The notes under the pieces are model-generated. The model saw nothing but the letters and a program-made list of their open reading frames with translations, ran no database searches and was not told the origin of the DNA. A program made the position numbers and the translations under genes. Positions 1-8,242 of a DNA stretch of 15,970 nucleotides are shown piece by piece. Position 1 is the stretch's first letter. Every line of letters begins with the position of its first letter. Source of the DNA: Desulfobulbaceae bacterium (GTDB taxonomy: Bacteria; Desulfobacterota; Desulfobulbia; Desulfobulbales; SURF-16); NCBI GenBank assembly GCA_021160685.1, contig JAGHCC010000229.1, positions 1 through 15,970 of the forward strand, read 5' to 3'.

Positions 1-61
1 CTTATAGTCTTTGGGTCTTGAGAAAATTTAAGAGTTCATCAAAAATAAAGGAAGGTCTCAA

Positions 62-1399
62 ATGCAAGTGAGCGTAGAAGAAATAAATTCTCTTACCAAA
101 AAACTAAAGGTTGTTCTTCCGGAAGATTTCGTCAGTACGAGGTTGGATAAGGCCTATCGTGATTTGCAGAGCGAGGTTTCTATCAAGGGATTCAGGAAAG
201 GCAAGGTTCCCAGGAAGATTCTGGAAAAAAACTATGGCCCCAAGGTTCAATATGATCTCAGCGAAAAAATGATTCAGGATACCTATTTTGACGCCTTAGG
301 GAAGTCTGATCTTGATGTTGTTGTTCATCCTGATCTCAAGGATCATAAGTTTGAGGATGACGGCAGCTTTTCTTATGAGGCCGAGGTCGATGTCCGGCCC
401 TCATTTGAGATGAGCCAGCATAAAGGTCTTGAAGTTGAGCTTCCGGAGATCGTGGTCAGCGATGAAGAGGTTAATGCCGAGCTTGAGAATCTGCGTAAGG
501 AGATGGCTCCGTTAAAGAATGTGGATGACCGCTCCATTGAAAATAATGATCTCGTGGTTGTCGATTTTCAGGGCTACAACAACGGTGAATCCATGAGTCA
601 GGTTGTTGGAACCGATTATTCAGTCGATATAGGTTCGGGTAATAATGGCAAGGAGTTTGAAGAAGCCTGTATCGGGCTGAATAAAGGTGATGAGACTTCC
701 AGAGAAATCACCTTTCCTGCTGATTTCCCCAATCCGGTGTTGGCCGGCAAGAAGGTTGAGTTTAAAATTTCAATCAAGGATATCAAGCAGCGTATTCTCG
801 CAGATCTTGATGATGAATTTGCCAAAGATATCGGCGAAGAGTTTGCCACTCTTGATGATTTAAAAAAACATATCAGTGATAAAGAATATAAAGAAAAGGA
901 AGAGGCCCGTTATGGTGATATCACTGATCAGGTAATGCACCAATTGCTGGAAGCCAATAAGTTCGAGGTACCTGCCCGTTTGATCCAGTATGAAATCAAT
1001 CATTATATCAGTGAGATTGAGGAAAATTTGAAAAAGCGCGGTTTGACCCTGGAGTCTGCCGGCATGAATCTGGACACAATGACAGAGAATTATCGGGAAA
1101 CCGCAGAAAAAAGAGTGCGGGGCGATTTTATTCTGAAAAAAATTGCTGAAATTGAAAATATCAAACTGGAAGATGAAGATATCAGCAAAGGGTTTGCTCG
1201 AATCTCCGAAAAATATGGCATGCCGGTTTCCGAGGTGAAGAAATATTTCCAAAGCCGTGAAGATCTTCTGCCGTTTATGAATGAACTGCATACGGAAAAA
1301 ATTCTCAAGTTTATGCGTGAGCAGACCGTGATCAAGAATATTGCAGCAGAAGAGGGCCAGAGCGCCGACGAGGCACCCGAGGCAGGAGAAGAGGCATGA
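62..1399 (+). CDS. tig: Trigger factor, ribosome-associated chaperone and peptidyl-prolyl isomerase
   Basis: A 445-residue protein matching trigger factor in length (E. coli 432) and domain order. The N-terminal ribosome-docking domain carries the signature GFRKGKVP at residues 43-50, the loop that contacts ribosomal protein L23. A FKBP-like isomerase domain lies at about 160-245, followed by the helical chaperone arms to about 425 and an acidic tail rich in Glu and Ala. It shields nascent chains leaving the ribosome in the cytosol. The ATG at 62 is preceded by a strong ribosome binding site, AAGGAAGG at 48-55. Its last codons overlap the clpP start by 4 bp, which implies translational coupling with the protease that follows. 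Only 61 bp upstream are in the window and no clear promoter is visible there. Confidence 0.97.
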   Translation: MQVSVEEINSLTKKLKVVLPEDFVSTRLDKAYRDLQSEVSIKGFRKGKVPRKILEKNYGPKVQYDLSEKMIQDTYFDALGKSDLDVVVHPDLKDHKFEDDGSFSYEAEVDVRPSFEMSQHKGLEVELPEIVVSDEEVNAELENLRKEMAPLKNVDDRSIENNDLVVVDFQGYNNGESMSQVVGTDYSVDIGSGNNGKEFEEACIGLNKGDETSREITFPADFPNPVLAGKKVEFKISIKDIKQRILADLDDEFAKDIGEEFATLDDLKKHISDKEYKEKEEARYGDITDQVMHQLLEANKFEVPARLIQYEINHYISEIEENLKKRGLTLESAGMNLDTMTENYRETAEKRVRGDFILKKIAEIENIKLEDEDISKGFARISEKYGMPVSEVKKYFQSREDLLPFMNELHTEKILKFMREQTVIKNIAAEEGQSADEAPEAGEEA

Positions 1400-2004
1400 A
1401 CCTGATTCCCATAGTCGTTGAACAGACCCCCAGGGGTGAACGTTCCTATGATATCTATTCCCGGTTGCTAAAGGAACGTATTATTTTTCTGGGCACGGGG
1501 ATTAATGATGATATTGCCAATGTCGTCATTGCCCAGCTTTTATTTCTTGAGGCAGATGATCCTGATAAGGACATTACATTTTATATCAATTCTCCCGGCG
1601 GTTCAGTTACAGCCGGTTTGGCAATTTATGATACCATGCAATACATAAAATCTGATATAGTGACATTATGCATGGGTCAGGCGGCCAGTATGGGGGCCTT
1701 CCTGCTTGCAGCCGGTACCCATGGGAAAAGATATGCTTTGCCCAGCGCGCGCATTCTTATTCATCAACCCATGGGTGGTTTTCAGGGGCAGGCGACGGAC
1801 ATTGAGATCCATACTAAGGAAATTCTGCGTTTGCGCAAATCATTAAACAAGGCCTTGGCGGAACATACCGGCAAGACTCTGAGAAAAATTCAATCCGATA
1901 CGGAACGTGATTATTTTATGGGTGCCGAACAAGCCGTGGAATATGGTATCATTGATAAGGTACTGACGAAGAGAATCAATCAGGAGGATTCAGAGCATGT
2001 CTGA
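1396..2004 (+). CDS. clpP: ATP-dependent Clp protease proteolytic subunit
   Basis: A 202-residue serine peptidase of the ClpP family, full length. The catalytic triad is visible: Ser98 in GQAASMGAF, His123 in ILIHQPMGG and Asp172 in TERDYFM. The oxyanion region NSPGGSVTAG is at 65-74. Fourteen subunits form the degradation chamber that receives proteins unfolded by ClpX. The start ATG overlaps the tig stop (ATGA at 1396-1399), and its 3' end overlaps clpX by 8 bp, so the three are almost certainly co-translated. There is little or no propeptide: the body starts with NLIPIVVEQ, close to the mature N-terminus of other ClpP proteins. Confidence 0.98.
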   Translation: MNLIPIVVEQTPRGERSYDIYSRLLKERIIFLGTGINDDIANVVIAQLLFLEADDPDKDITFYINSPGGSVTAGLAIYDTMQYIKSDIVTLCMGQAASMGAFLLAAGTHGKRYALPSARILIHQPMGGFQGQATDIEIHTKEILRLRKSLNKALAEHTGKTLRKIQSDTERDYFMGAEQAVEYGIIDKVLTKRINQEDSEHV

Positions 2005-3247
2005 TGGTGACGATATGGAAGTTCTTTGTTCATTCTGCGGCAAGAGTCAGGATGAAGTCAAAAAGCTGATAGCCGGCCCCTCTGTTTATATTTGTGACGA
2101 GTGTATAGATCTCTGTAATGAAATCGTCCAGGAAGATCGTCTCCAGGAAATTGAGGAGCAGGGTGATGGTGGCATATTAAAACCCATGGAGATCAAAGAT
2201 CGTCTCGATGAATATGTAATTGGTCAGGAGCTGGCGAAACGCATTCTTGCCGTTGCCGTGCATAATCATTATAAACGGATCGAAATGCAGATTTCCGTCG
2301 CCAAGGATGATGTTGAACTGCAAAAGAGCAATATCATTCTTATCGGCCCCACCGGTAGCGGTAAGACTCTTCTGGCGCAGACCCTGGCAAAAACTCTTAA
2401 TGTACCCTTTGCCATGGCCGACGCCACCACTCTCACCGAAGCCGGTTATGTCGGTGAGGATGTTGAAAATATTCTGGTGAGCCTTCTTCAGGCAGCAGAT
2501 CATGATGTGGAAAAGGCAATTCGCGGTATTGTCTATATTGACGAGATTGACAAGATCGCCAGAAAGTCCGACAGCGCTTCGATTACCAGGGATGTTTCCG
2601 GTGAGGGCGTGCAGCAGGCCCTTTTGAAAATTATTGAGGGTACAGTGGCAAGCGTGCCTCCAAAAGGCGGAAGAAAACATCCGCAACAGGAATATGTCAA
2701 AATCGACACCACAAATATTCTTTTTATCTGCGGCGGCGCCTTTGTGGGACTTGACTCCGTGATAAAAAAACGGACAGGAACAAAGTCCATGGGGTTTGGC
2801 GCCAAGGTTGTCGGTAAATCAAAGAAAAAGATGGGAGAAGTCCTTGCCTCTATACAGTCGGAAGATCTGCTCCGTTTTGGTCTGATCCCTGAACTTGTCG
2901 GCCGTCTACCGGTTATCGCCACCATGGAGGAGCTGGAAGAAGAAGATCTGATCCGTATCCTCAAGGAGCCGAAGAACGCTTTGACCAAACAGTATCAGCG
3001 ATTGTTTGAGTTTGACGATATTCGCCTGCGGTTTACGGAGGGCGCCCTTGTCGCTATTGCCAAGGAATCGATGAAAAGGAAATCCGGAGCCAGGGGATTA
3101 CGTTCAGTGATGGAAAAGGCCATGCTGGAAATCATGTATGAGCTTCCCTCTGAATCGAATGTGCGGGAATGTGTTATCAGTGAACAGGTCATTCTGAATG
3201 GCGAAGATCCAGTTATTCTCTATGAGAGTGAAAAGAAAAGTGCTTAG
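1997..3247 (+). CDS. clpX: ATP-dependent Clp protease ATP-binding subunit ClpX
   Basis: A 416-residue AAA+ unfoldase that feeds substrates to ClpP. An N-terminal zinc-binding domain has Cys11, Cys14, Cys33 and Cys36. Walker A GPTGSGKT is at 117-124, the pore-1 loop GYVG at 150-153 and Walker B IVYIDE at 178-183. The RKH pore loop is at 226-228, the arginine finger at Arg303 and the sensor-2 arginine at Arg366 (GARGLR). The ClpP-docking loop reads MGF at 265-267 in place of the usual IGF. The start at 1997 is supported by AGGAGG at 1982-1987; an in-frame ATG six codons later is less well placed. It overlaps clpP by 8 bp and precedes lon by 36 bp. Confidence 0.98.
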   Translation: MSDGDDMEVLCSFCGKSQDEVKKLIAGPSVYICDECIDLCNEIVQEDRLQEIEEQGDGGILKPMEIKDRLDEYVIGQELAKRILAVAVHNHYKRIEMQISVAKDDVELQKSNIILIGPTGSGKTLLAQTLAKTLNVPFAMADATTLTEAGYVGEDVENILVSLLQAADHDVEKAIRGIVYIDEIDKIARKSDSASITRDVSGEGVQQALLKIIEGTVASVPPKGGRKHPQQEYVKIDTTNILFICGGAFVGLDSVIKKRTGTKSMGFGAKVVGKSKKKMGEVLASIQSEDLLRFGLIPELVGRLPVIATMEELEEEDLIRILKEPKNALTKQYQRLFEFDDIRLRFTEGALVAIAKESMKRKSGARGLRSVMEKAMLEIMYELPSESNVRECVISEQVILNGEDPVILYESEKKSA

Positions 3248-3283
3248 AAATCTTTTTTATTACAAGAGGACAGGTAGAAATTA

Positions 3284-5689
3284 ATGTCACAGTCAATCTA
3301 TCCGATGATGCCCTTGCGGGACATTGTTTTGTTTCCGCACATGGTTGCACCACTTGTTGTGGGCCGGCAGAAATCTATTAAAGCGCTGGAAAATGCCATG
3401 GCGAACGGGACGGAAATTTTTTTAACGACCCAGAGAGATTCTGCGGTTGATGATCCCGGTGAAAAGAATGTGTACTCCATGGGTACCATCGCTTCGGTAT
3501 TGCAGCTTCTCCGTTTGCCTGACGGTACGATTAAGGCCTTGGTTGAAGGAAAAAGAAGAGCCAGGGTAAAAGAGTTTATTGTCAAGAAAGATTTAATGAT
3601 GGTAGACGTGGAAGAGTTTGACCAGGATGTTGAAGCTACTGCAGAGACTGTCGCCTATATCCGAGAGATCCTGAATTCTTTTAAGAAATATGCCAGGCTC
3701 AACAAAAAGATTTCCTCCGAGGTTGTCAAGTCTCTTGCCAGGATAGATAATCCTGCAAAATTTATCGATGTCCTGGCTTCCCATATGCCGTTAAAAATGG
3801 AGGAGAAACAAAAAATATTAAGAGTTCTTTCCGTGGAAGAACGGTTGGATCTTGTTTTGGGCCTGATTCACAAGGAAGATGAGATCGCTTCTCTGGAAGA
3901 GAAAATCCGTGGCCGGGTCAAGAAGAAAATGGAAAAGACCCAGAAGGATTACTATCTGTCCGAACAGATGAGGGTTATCCGTAAGGAGATGGGGAAAGGC
4001 GATGATGCCGCCTCTGAGATGGATGACCTTGAGAAGCAGATTGAAAAGAAAAAAATGCCCAAGACGGCCAAGAACAAGGTGGCGCAGGAATTTAAAAAAC
4101 TGAAGATGATGCAGCCTATGTCCGCCGAAGCCACCGTAGTGCGAAATTATATTGATACGATTCTGTCTTTGCCCTGGTATGAAAAGAGTAAAAGCAGAAT
4201 AAACATCAATGAAGCGGAAGATGTGCTTGAGGCGGATCATTTTGGCCTTGCTGAACCGAAGGAGCGTATTCTAGAATATCTGGCTGTTCAGGCCCAGGTC
4301 AAAAAATTGAAAGGGCCGATTCTCTGTCTCGTCGGTCCTCCGGGCGTGGGTAAGACCTCTCTGAGTAAATCGGTTGCCAGGGCCATGGGGAGAAAATTTG
4401 TCCGCTTGTCGCTGGGTGGCGTCCGGGACGAGGCCGAGATTCGCGGTCACCGCCGTACCTATATCGGCGCAATGCCAGGTAAAATTGTTCAGTCCCTGCA
4501 GAAAACCAAGGTGAATAATCCGGTTTTCTGTCTGGATGAAATTGACAAGATGAGCATGGACTTTCGCGGTGATCCTTCCTCGGCCTTGCTTGAGGTTCTT
4601 GATCCGGAGCAGAATTACAGCTTCAATGATCATTATCTGGATATGGATTATGATCTTTCTGATGTGTTTTTCATCACCACGGCAAACAATCTGCCGGCCA
4701 TCCCGCCGCCCCTGCGGGACAGGATGGAGGTGATCAAGTTAAACGGCTATACCGAAGAGGATAAATTTCAAATCGCCAGGGGTTTTCTGATACCCAAGCA
4801 GCTTGATGAAAACGGCTTTGAAACTAAGGATATCGCTTTAAATGAGGGTGCGATTCTTGAAATAGTCCGCCGTTACACCAGGGAAGCCGGCGTCCGAAAT
4901 CTCGAGCGCAACATTGCCGGAATCTGCCGTAAAATTGCCAGGGATCGCCTGAAGAAAAAGAAACCCAACAAGAAATACCGCCTGTCGGCCAGATCAGTTG
5001 CCAAATATCTCGGGGCTCCTAAATTTCGTTTTGGCCTGGCTGAGGAACGGGATGAGGTTGGCTTGACAACGGGTTTGGCCTGGACCGAGGTAGGAGGGGA
5101 GCTCCTGCAGATTGAGACAGTGCTGATGCCGGGGAGCGGCAAGCTGATTATCACCGGTAAACTCGGTGATGTAATGCAGGAGTCGGCCCAGGCTGCCTTG
5201 AGTTATGTTCGCACCAGGGCAGCTCAGCTCGGCCTGACAGCCGATTTTTATCAAAAACTCGATGTGCATGTTCATGTTCCCGAAGGCGCTATTCCTAAAG
5301 ATGGGCCGTCGGCCGGAATCACCATGGCCACCTCCATGGTTTCCGCTCTTTTGCAGATTCCTGTGCGCAAGGACGTTGCTATGACCGGTGAAATTACTCT
5401 GCGTGGATGTGTTCTGCCCATTGGCGGGTTGACGGAAAAACTGCTGGCTGCGCGGCGGGGTAATATCAAACACGTTTTGATTCCAAAGAAGAATGAACGG
5501 GATTTGGAAAAAATTTCTCCCAAAGTATTGAAAAGCCTTGAGATTGAACTGGTCGAACATGTGGACGAGGTGCTTGAAAAGGCCCTTGTTCGGCCGGATG
5601 GGGAAGCGATTCTCAAAGAGGCGGAGCCGATCGATGTTTTCTGGCTTAAAGCCGCAAATCAGGAAGAAATGGCGGTGCCGGCTCATTAA
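3284..5689 (+). CDS. lon: ATP-dependent protease Lon (LonA type)
   Basis: An 801-residue LonA protease, close to the E. coli length (784). The N-terminal substrate-binding LON domain spans about 1-190, beginning with YPMMPLRDIVLFP, and a helical region follows to about 310. The AAA+ module has Walker A GPPGVGKT at 351-358 and Walker B Asp418-Glu419. The C-terminal protease domain has the Ser676-Lys719 dyad, in KDGPSAG and GGLTEKLL. It degrades misfolded and short-lived regulatory proteins in the cytosol. A ribosome binding site (AAGAGGA) is present near 3265-3271. It is the fourth gene of a same-strand proteostasis cluster. A T-run follows the stop, but I see no stable stem immediately before it. 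Confidence 0.98.
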   Translation: MSQSIYPMMPLRDIVLFPHMVAPLVVGRQKSIKALENAMANGTEIFLTTQRDSAVDDPGEKNVYSMGTIASVLQLLRLPDGTIKALVEGKRRARVKEFIVKKDLMMVDVEEFDQDVEATAETVAYIREILNSFKKYARLNKKISSEVVKSLARIDNPAKFIDVLASHMPLKMEEKQKILRVLSVEERLDLVLGLIHKEDEIASLEEKIRGRVKKKMEKTQKDYYLSEQMRVIRKEMGKGDDAASEMDDLEKQIEKKKMPKTAKNKVAQEFKKLKMMQPMSAEATVVRNYIDTILSLPWYEKSKSRININEAEDVLEADHFGLAEPKERILEYLAVQAQVKKLKGPILCLVGPPGVGKTSLSKSVARAMGRKFVRLSLGGVRDEAEIRGHRRTYIGAMPGKIVQSLQKTKVNNPVFCLDEIDKMSMDFRGDPSSALLEVLDPEQNYSFNDHYLDMDYDLSDVFFITTANNLPAIPPPLRDRMEVIKLNGYTEEDKFQIARGFLIPKQLDENGFETKDIALNEGAILEIVRRYTREAGVRNLERNIAGICRKIARDRLKKKKPNKKYRLSARSVAKYLGAPKFRFGLAEERDEVGLTTGLAWTEVGGELLQIETVLMPGSGKLIITGKLGDVMQESAQAALSYVRTRAAQLGLTADFYQKLDVHVHVPEGAIPKDGPSAGITMATSMVSALLQIPVRKDVAMTGEITLRGCVLPIGGLTEKLLAARRGNIKHVLIPKKNERDLEKISPKVLKSLEIELVEHVDEVLEKALVRPDGEAILKEAEPIDVFWLKAANQEEMAVPAH

Positions 5690-5720
5690 GCCTTTTTTAT
5701 TCGTCAGATGCTGTTTTTCA

Positions 5721-5749
5721 TTGACGAACATCCTTGATACTGTTAAATA
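5721..5749 (+). promoter_or_regulatory. Candidate sigma-70 promoter of the tRNA-Val/tRNA-Asp unit
   Basis: The -35 box TTGACG (5721-5726) lies 16-17 bp from an AT-rich -10 region (TTAAAT at 5743-5748, or TAAATA at 5744-5749). The start point would fall about 10 bp before the first tRNA base at 5767. TTGACG also overlaps the right arm of a 7-bp inverted repeat (TTCGTCA at 5700-5706 with TGACGAA at 5722-5728), whose role is unknown. The -35 match is strong and the -10 match only fair. Confidence 0.5.
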
Positions 5750-5766
5750 AATTCCACAATCTGAAT

Positions 5767-5842
5767 GGGCGGTTAGCTCAGCTGGGAGAGCATCGGCCTT
5801 ACAAGCCGAGGGTCACAGGTTCGATCCCTGTACCGCCCACCA
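5767..5842 (+). tRNA. tRNA-Val (anticodon UAC)
   Basis: A complete cloverleaf. The acceptor GGGCGGT (5767-5773) pairs with ACCGCCC (5832-5838), followed by discriminator A and an encoded CCA. The anticodon stem TCGGC/GCCGA flanks a 7-base loop CTTACAA, with anticodon TAC at 5800-5802, which reads valine codons GUA/GUG. The T-loop GGTTCGATCC is present. It is read from the same short transcript as tRNA-Asp, 14 bp downstream. Confidence 0.97.
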
Positions 5843-5856
5843 TTCTTATTGTATTT

Positions 5857-5934
5857 GGGGTTGTAGTTCAGTTTGGTTAGAATGCCTGCCTGTCACGCAG
5901 GAGGTCGCCGGTTCGAGCCCGGTCAACCCCGCCA
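5857..5934 (+). tRNA. tRNA-Asp (anticodon GUC)
   Basis: The acceptor GGGGTTG (5857-5863) pairs with CAACCCC (5924-5930), followed by discriminator G, the identity base of tRNA-Asp, and an encoded CCA. The anticodon stem CCTGC/GCAGG holds the loop CTGTCAC with anticodon GTC at 5892-5894. The T-arm motif GGTTCGAGCCC is intact. It lies 14 bp after tRNA-Val and 12 bp before a strong terminator. Confidence 0.97.
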
Positions 5935-5946
5935 CGACGACAACAA

Positions 5947-5980
5947 GGACTTGGGAGAAATCTCAGGTCCTTTTTTTTTT
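5947..5980 (+). terminator. Intrinsic terminator of the tRNA unit
   Basis: The 10-bp stem GGACTTGGGA / TCTCAGGTCC contains two G-U pairs, is closed by a GAAA tetraloop of the stable GNRA type, and is followed directly by ten T residues (5971-5980). This is a textbook Rho-independent terminator ending the tRNA transcript. Confidence 0.93.
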
Positions 5981-6056
5981 GCGTGATCCCCTCCCTTTTT
6001 TTGTTTTTTCCGTTGATCTGTGATCCCGAGGAAGAATCCATTCTTGCAACTTTGTC

Positions 6057-6085
6057 TTGACTCCGTTACTCTTGAAGAAAATGAT
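6057..6085 (+). promoter_or_regulatory. Candidate sigma-70 promoter of the membrane protein/kinase operon
   Basis: TTGACT (6057-6062), a 17-bp spacer and AATGAT (6080-6085) fit a sigma-70 promoter with 5/6 and 4/6 matches. It lies about 70 bp upstream of the likely ATG at 6154, in the only gap between the tRNA terminator and the gene pair. No operator-like palindrome is evident. Confidence 0.4.
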
Positions 6086-6153
6086 TGGTCTCAGCTTGTT
6101 CAGTAGCCATCCTTGAGTTTTTTATAAGATCCTCTCCGGAAGAGAATGATTGT

Positions 6154-6663
6154 ATGATTTTTAAATTTTTTACAAGAAGATCTCCCCGTCTTGAAGTTGT
6201 CGCCTCTTTTCTTCTTCTCGTTTGCGGCCTGCTCCTCTCTCCATCGACCTCTTTTGCCATTCAGACACATGCTGCTCCGGAAGGATTGTATATTCATCAG
6301 GTGGGGCATATTGTCTATGCCATTGCCATGATGGGACTGGCATACGGGATATGGAAATCAGAGCTGAACACAAAACCGGGCTGGCGGCTGTTGTCCTGGG
6401 GGGCAGTGCTTCTGGCTGTCTGGAACATCTGGGCTTTTTGTGGGCATATTGTCGAAGTATCAATTCCAGCAGACCATTTTGCCGGAGAGATTGCCCACAG
6501 AAATAAGGTTGTTCTTATGAAAACATGGATAGATTATTGCTATTTCATATTGAAAATGGATCATTTTGTCTGTGTGCCGGCCCTTATTTTTTTCTATCTC
6601 GGTCTGAAACGGATGCAGTTGGATTCGAAAGGGCACTCACCTGAAAAGAACGGGGTAGAGTAA
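6154..6663 (+). CDS. Small histidine-rich membrane protein paired with a sensor kinase
   Basis: A 169-residue protein with no family I can name. The ATG at 6154 was chosen because GGAAGAG (6138-6144) sits upstream and the protein then opens with a signal peptide: basic KFFTRRSPR, a hydrophobic core at about 15-29 and a probable cleavage after SFA (residue 35). A TTG at 6085 in the same frame would add an unlikely 23-residue leader. Three further membrane helices are predicted by eye at about 50-68, 78-100 and 136-151. His52, His98 and His137 fall one in or beside each helix, with His48 nearby, a pattern that could bind haem b or a metal. Its stop overlaps the kinase ATG by one base (TAATG), so it probably supplies the sensor part or a partner subunit of that kinase. 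The function is inferred only from context. Confidence 0.75.
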   Translation: MIFKFFTRRSPRLEVVASFLLLVCGLLLSPSTSFAIQTHAAPEGLYIHQVGHIVYAIAMMGLAYGIWKSELNTKPGWRLLSWGAVLLAVWNIWAFCGHIVEVSIPADHFAGEIAHRNKVVLMKTWIDYCYFILKMDHFVCVPALIFFYLGLKRMQLDSKGHSPEKNGVE

Positions 6664-7745
6664 TGCAACTCCCTCTTTATCTGATCTGGGGAGTGGATAT
6701 TGTCGGTTGCATTACCATGATCGTGCTGTCCACTGCATGTGTCATAATTACTGTGGACCTGCACCGGAAGGATCCTGAAAATGCCCTTAATAATTATTTG
6801 GTATGGTTGTTCAGCGCCATTCTGGCTTTCTGCATCTCCCGGTCAATCGGCCATCTTGTCAAGCATCTCCTTTTATTTGCCGGAGCCGGCGAGCTGTGGA
6901 GATCAATCTCGCCCTACAGCGGCGGATTTAACACAATGACTTTTATCATTATTTTTGCCGTGACACTTTTTTTCCGGGAAATGAGGATCATCATGACAAG
7001 GATGACCAGGGATAAAAACAGGATTAAAAAAACCAGCCGGCAGCTGCTCGAGTTGAATCAGGATATTGAAGCGATAGTCTCTGACCGTACCCACACGGAA
7101 CTGGCCTTGCGCATTGCCCATGAAATCAGGAATCCGGTTATGATTATCGGTGGATTGCTGTGCAGGATGGCAAAAAAAACAACCGATAATGCAGAACGTG
7201 AACGTTTTAATCTTGTTTTGGATCAGACCCGCAAGTTAGAATCCCTTGTTAATAAGATTGAAGATCTGAATCCGGCGATAGAAAAACGTTTTCTGCCTAT
7301 TGAATTGAACACTCTTGTCCAGGATATTATTGAAATTGTAGAACATGAGACCAGTTTTAAGGAAATTACATTACATTTCGATCGATTTACCGTGCCCCTG
7401 TCATTCCAGGGCGATCAGCAGCTCGTCAAAGTTGCTCTGTTACATGTTCTGCGAAATAGTATAGAGGCCTGCGGTTCGGGAAATACCATTGAGGTTGTGA
7501 CAGGATTGGCTGAAAAGGGAATTGAAGTACGGATAGAGGATGATGGCCCGGGCATTCCAGCTGAGATTGTAAAGCATATTTTTAAACCGTTTTACAGTAC
7601 AAAGGAGGGGTCAACGGGGCTTGGCCTTCCTTATGTCCGGCAGATCATAAAAGAGCATAGAGGAACGATTAACATTGACAGCAGGGAAGGGAAGGGGACA
7701 CTGGCGCGAATTGTCTTTCCAACTCTTCTTGGTGAATTAAAATAA
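6663..7745 (+). CDS. Membrane-bound sensor histidine kinase without adjacent response regulator
   Basis: A 360-residue kinase. Membrane helices lie at about 5-31, 43-59 and 90-105; between the last two is the segment SIGHLVKH (61-68) followed by WRSISPYSGGFNT. There is no PAS, HAMP or periplasmic sensor domain, so sensing probably occurs in the membrane or through the overlapping upstream protein. The kinase core is complete: H-box AHEIRNPV with phospho-acceptor His153, N-box with Asn265 (LRNSIEA), G1 DDGPGIP at 293-299, F-box FKPFYS and G2 GSTGLGL at 316-322. It should autophosphorylate in the cytosol and pass phosphate to a regulator encoded elsewhere. It converges on the ABC remnant, whose stop is 12 bp beyond. 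Confidence 0.9.
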   Translation: MQLPLYLIWGVDIVGCITMIVLSTACVIITVDLHRKDPENALNNYLVWLFSAILAFCISRSIGHLVKHLLLFAGAGELWRSISPYSGGFNTMTFIIIFAVTLFFREMRIIMTRMTRDKNRIKKTSRQLLELNQDIEAIVSDRTHTELALRIAHEIRNPVMIIGGLLCRMAKKTTDNAERERFNLVLDQTRKLESLVNKIEDLNPAIEKRFLPIELNTLVQDIIEIVEHETSFKEITLHFDRFTVPLSFQGDQQLVKVALLHVLRNSIEACGSGNTIEVVTGLAEKGIEVRIEDDGPGIPAEIVKHIFKPFYSTKEGSTGLGLPYVRQIIKEHRGTINIDSREGKGTLARIVFPTLLGELK

Positions 7746-7757
7746 TAATTCCGGCTT

Positions 7758-8174
7758 TCAGTGTTGCGGCGGGATGAGTCTGCCGCCCGCCAATTCCACT
7801 ACTTCATCGGCAATTCGTCTGACCTGATCCTGGTAATGGGAGACAACCAGGAGAGTGCAGCGTTTTTTGAGATTGAGCAGCAGTTCCTCAATTTGGGCGC
7901 TGCTCCTGGAATCAAGAGATGAAGTAGGTTCGTCAAGCAGGAGAATTTCCGGGTCAAGGATCAGTGCCCGGGCCAGGCAGAGACGCTGCTGCTGGCCCCC
8001 GGAAAGAGAAAGCGCATTACTGTCAAGCCTGTCCCGGACCTCATTCCAGAGGGTGACCGCCTTCAGGGATTCTTCAATTTTTTTCTCGATCAAATCTTTG
8101 TTTTTCCCAAAATTAACTTTTTTAAAAAAGACGACACGCTCAGCTACATTTGTCCTATTTTTCTGTAAAGTCAA
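7758..8174 (-). pseudogene. 5'-truncated ABC transporter ATPase (PstB-like)
   Basis: About 138 codons encode only the second half of an ABC ATPase. The signature LSGGQQQR, Walker B ILLLDEP, D-loop SSLD and H-loop VSHYQD are all present. The segment LWNEVRDRL before the signature resembles phosphate-type (PstB) ATPases. The N-terminal half with the Walker A P-loop is missing: recognisable similarity begins near a possible Q-loop (LQKNR), and an in-frame stop lies about six codons upstream. Only 68 bp separate it from the 3' end of the cyclophilin gene. The only initiator in this frame is a TTG without a good ribosome binding site. Without Walker A it cannot bind ATP normally, so I call it a deletion remnant. 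No transporter membrane gene lies nearby. Its close relatives could equally be other small PstB-like ATPases. Confidence 0.8.
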
Positions 8175-8242
8175 ACTGGAAATATTGATTCATGCTGTGC
8201 GTGTCTATAGGGAAAAACGATTATACGTTCATGCGGGGAAGA

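Noticed and set aside
5700..5728. Inverted repeat after lon as its terminator
   Set aside because: The 7-bp arms are separated by 15 bases with no T-run after; the right arm overlaps the tRNA promoter's -35 box.
6085..6153. Longer start (TTG at 6085) for the small membrane protein
   Set aside because: It would place 23 residues before a normal signal peptide; the ATG at 6154 has a suitable ribosome binding site.
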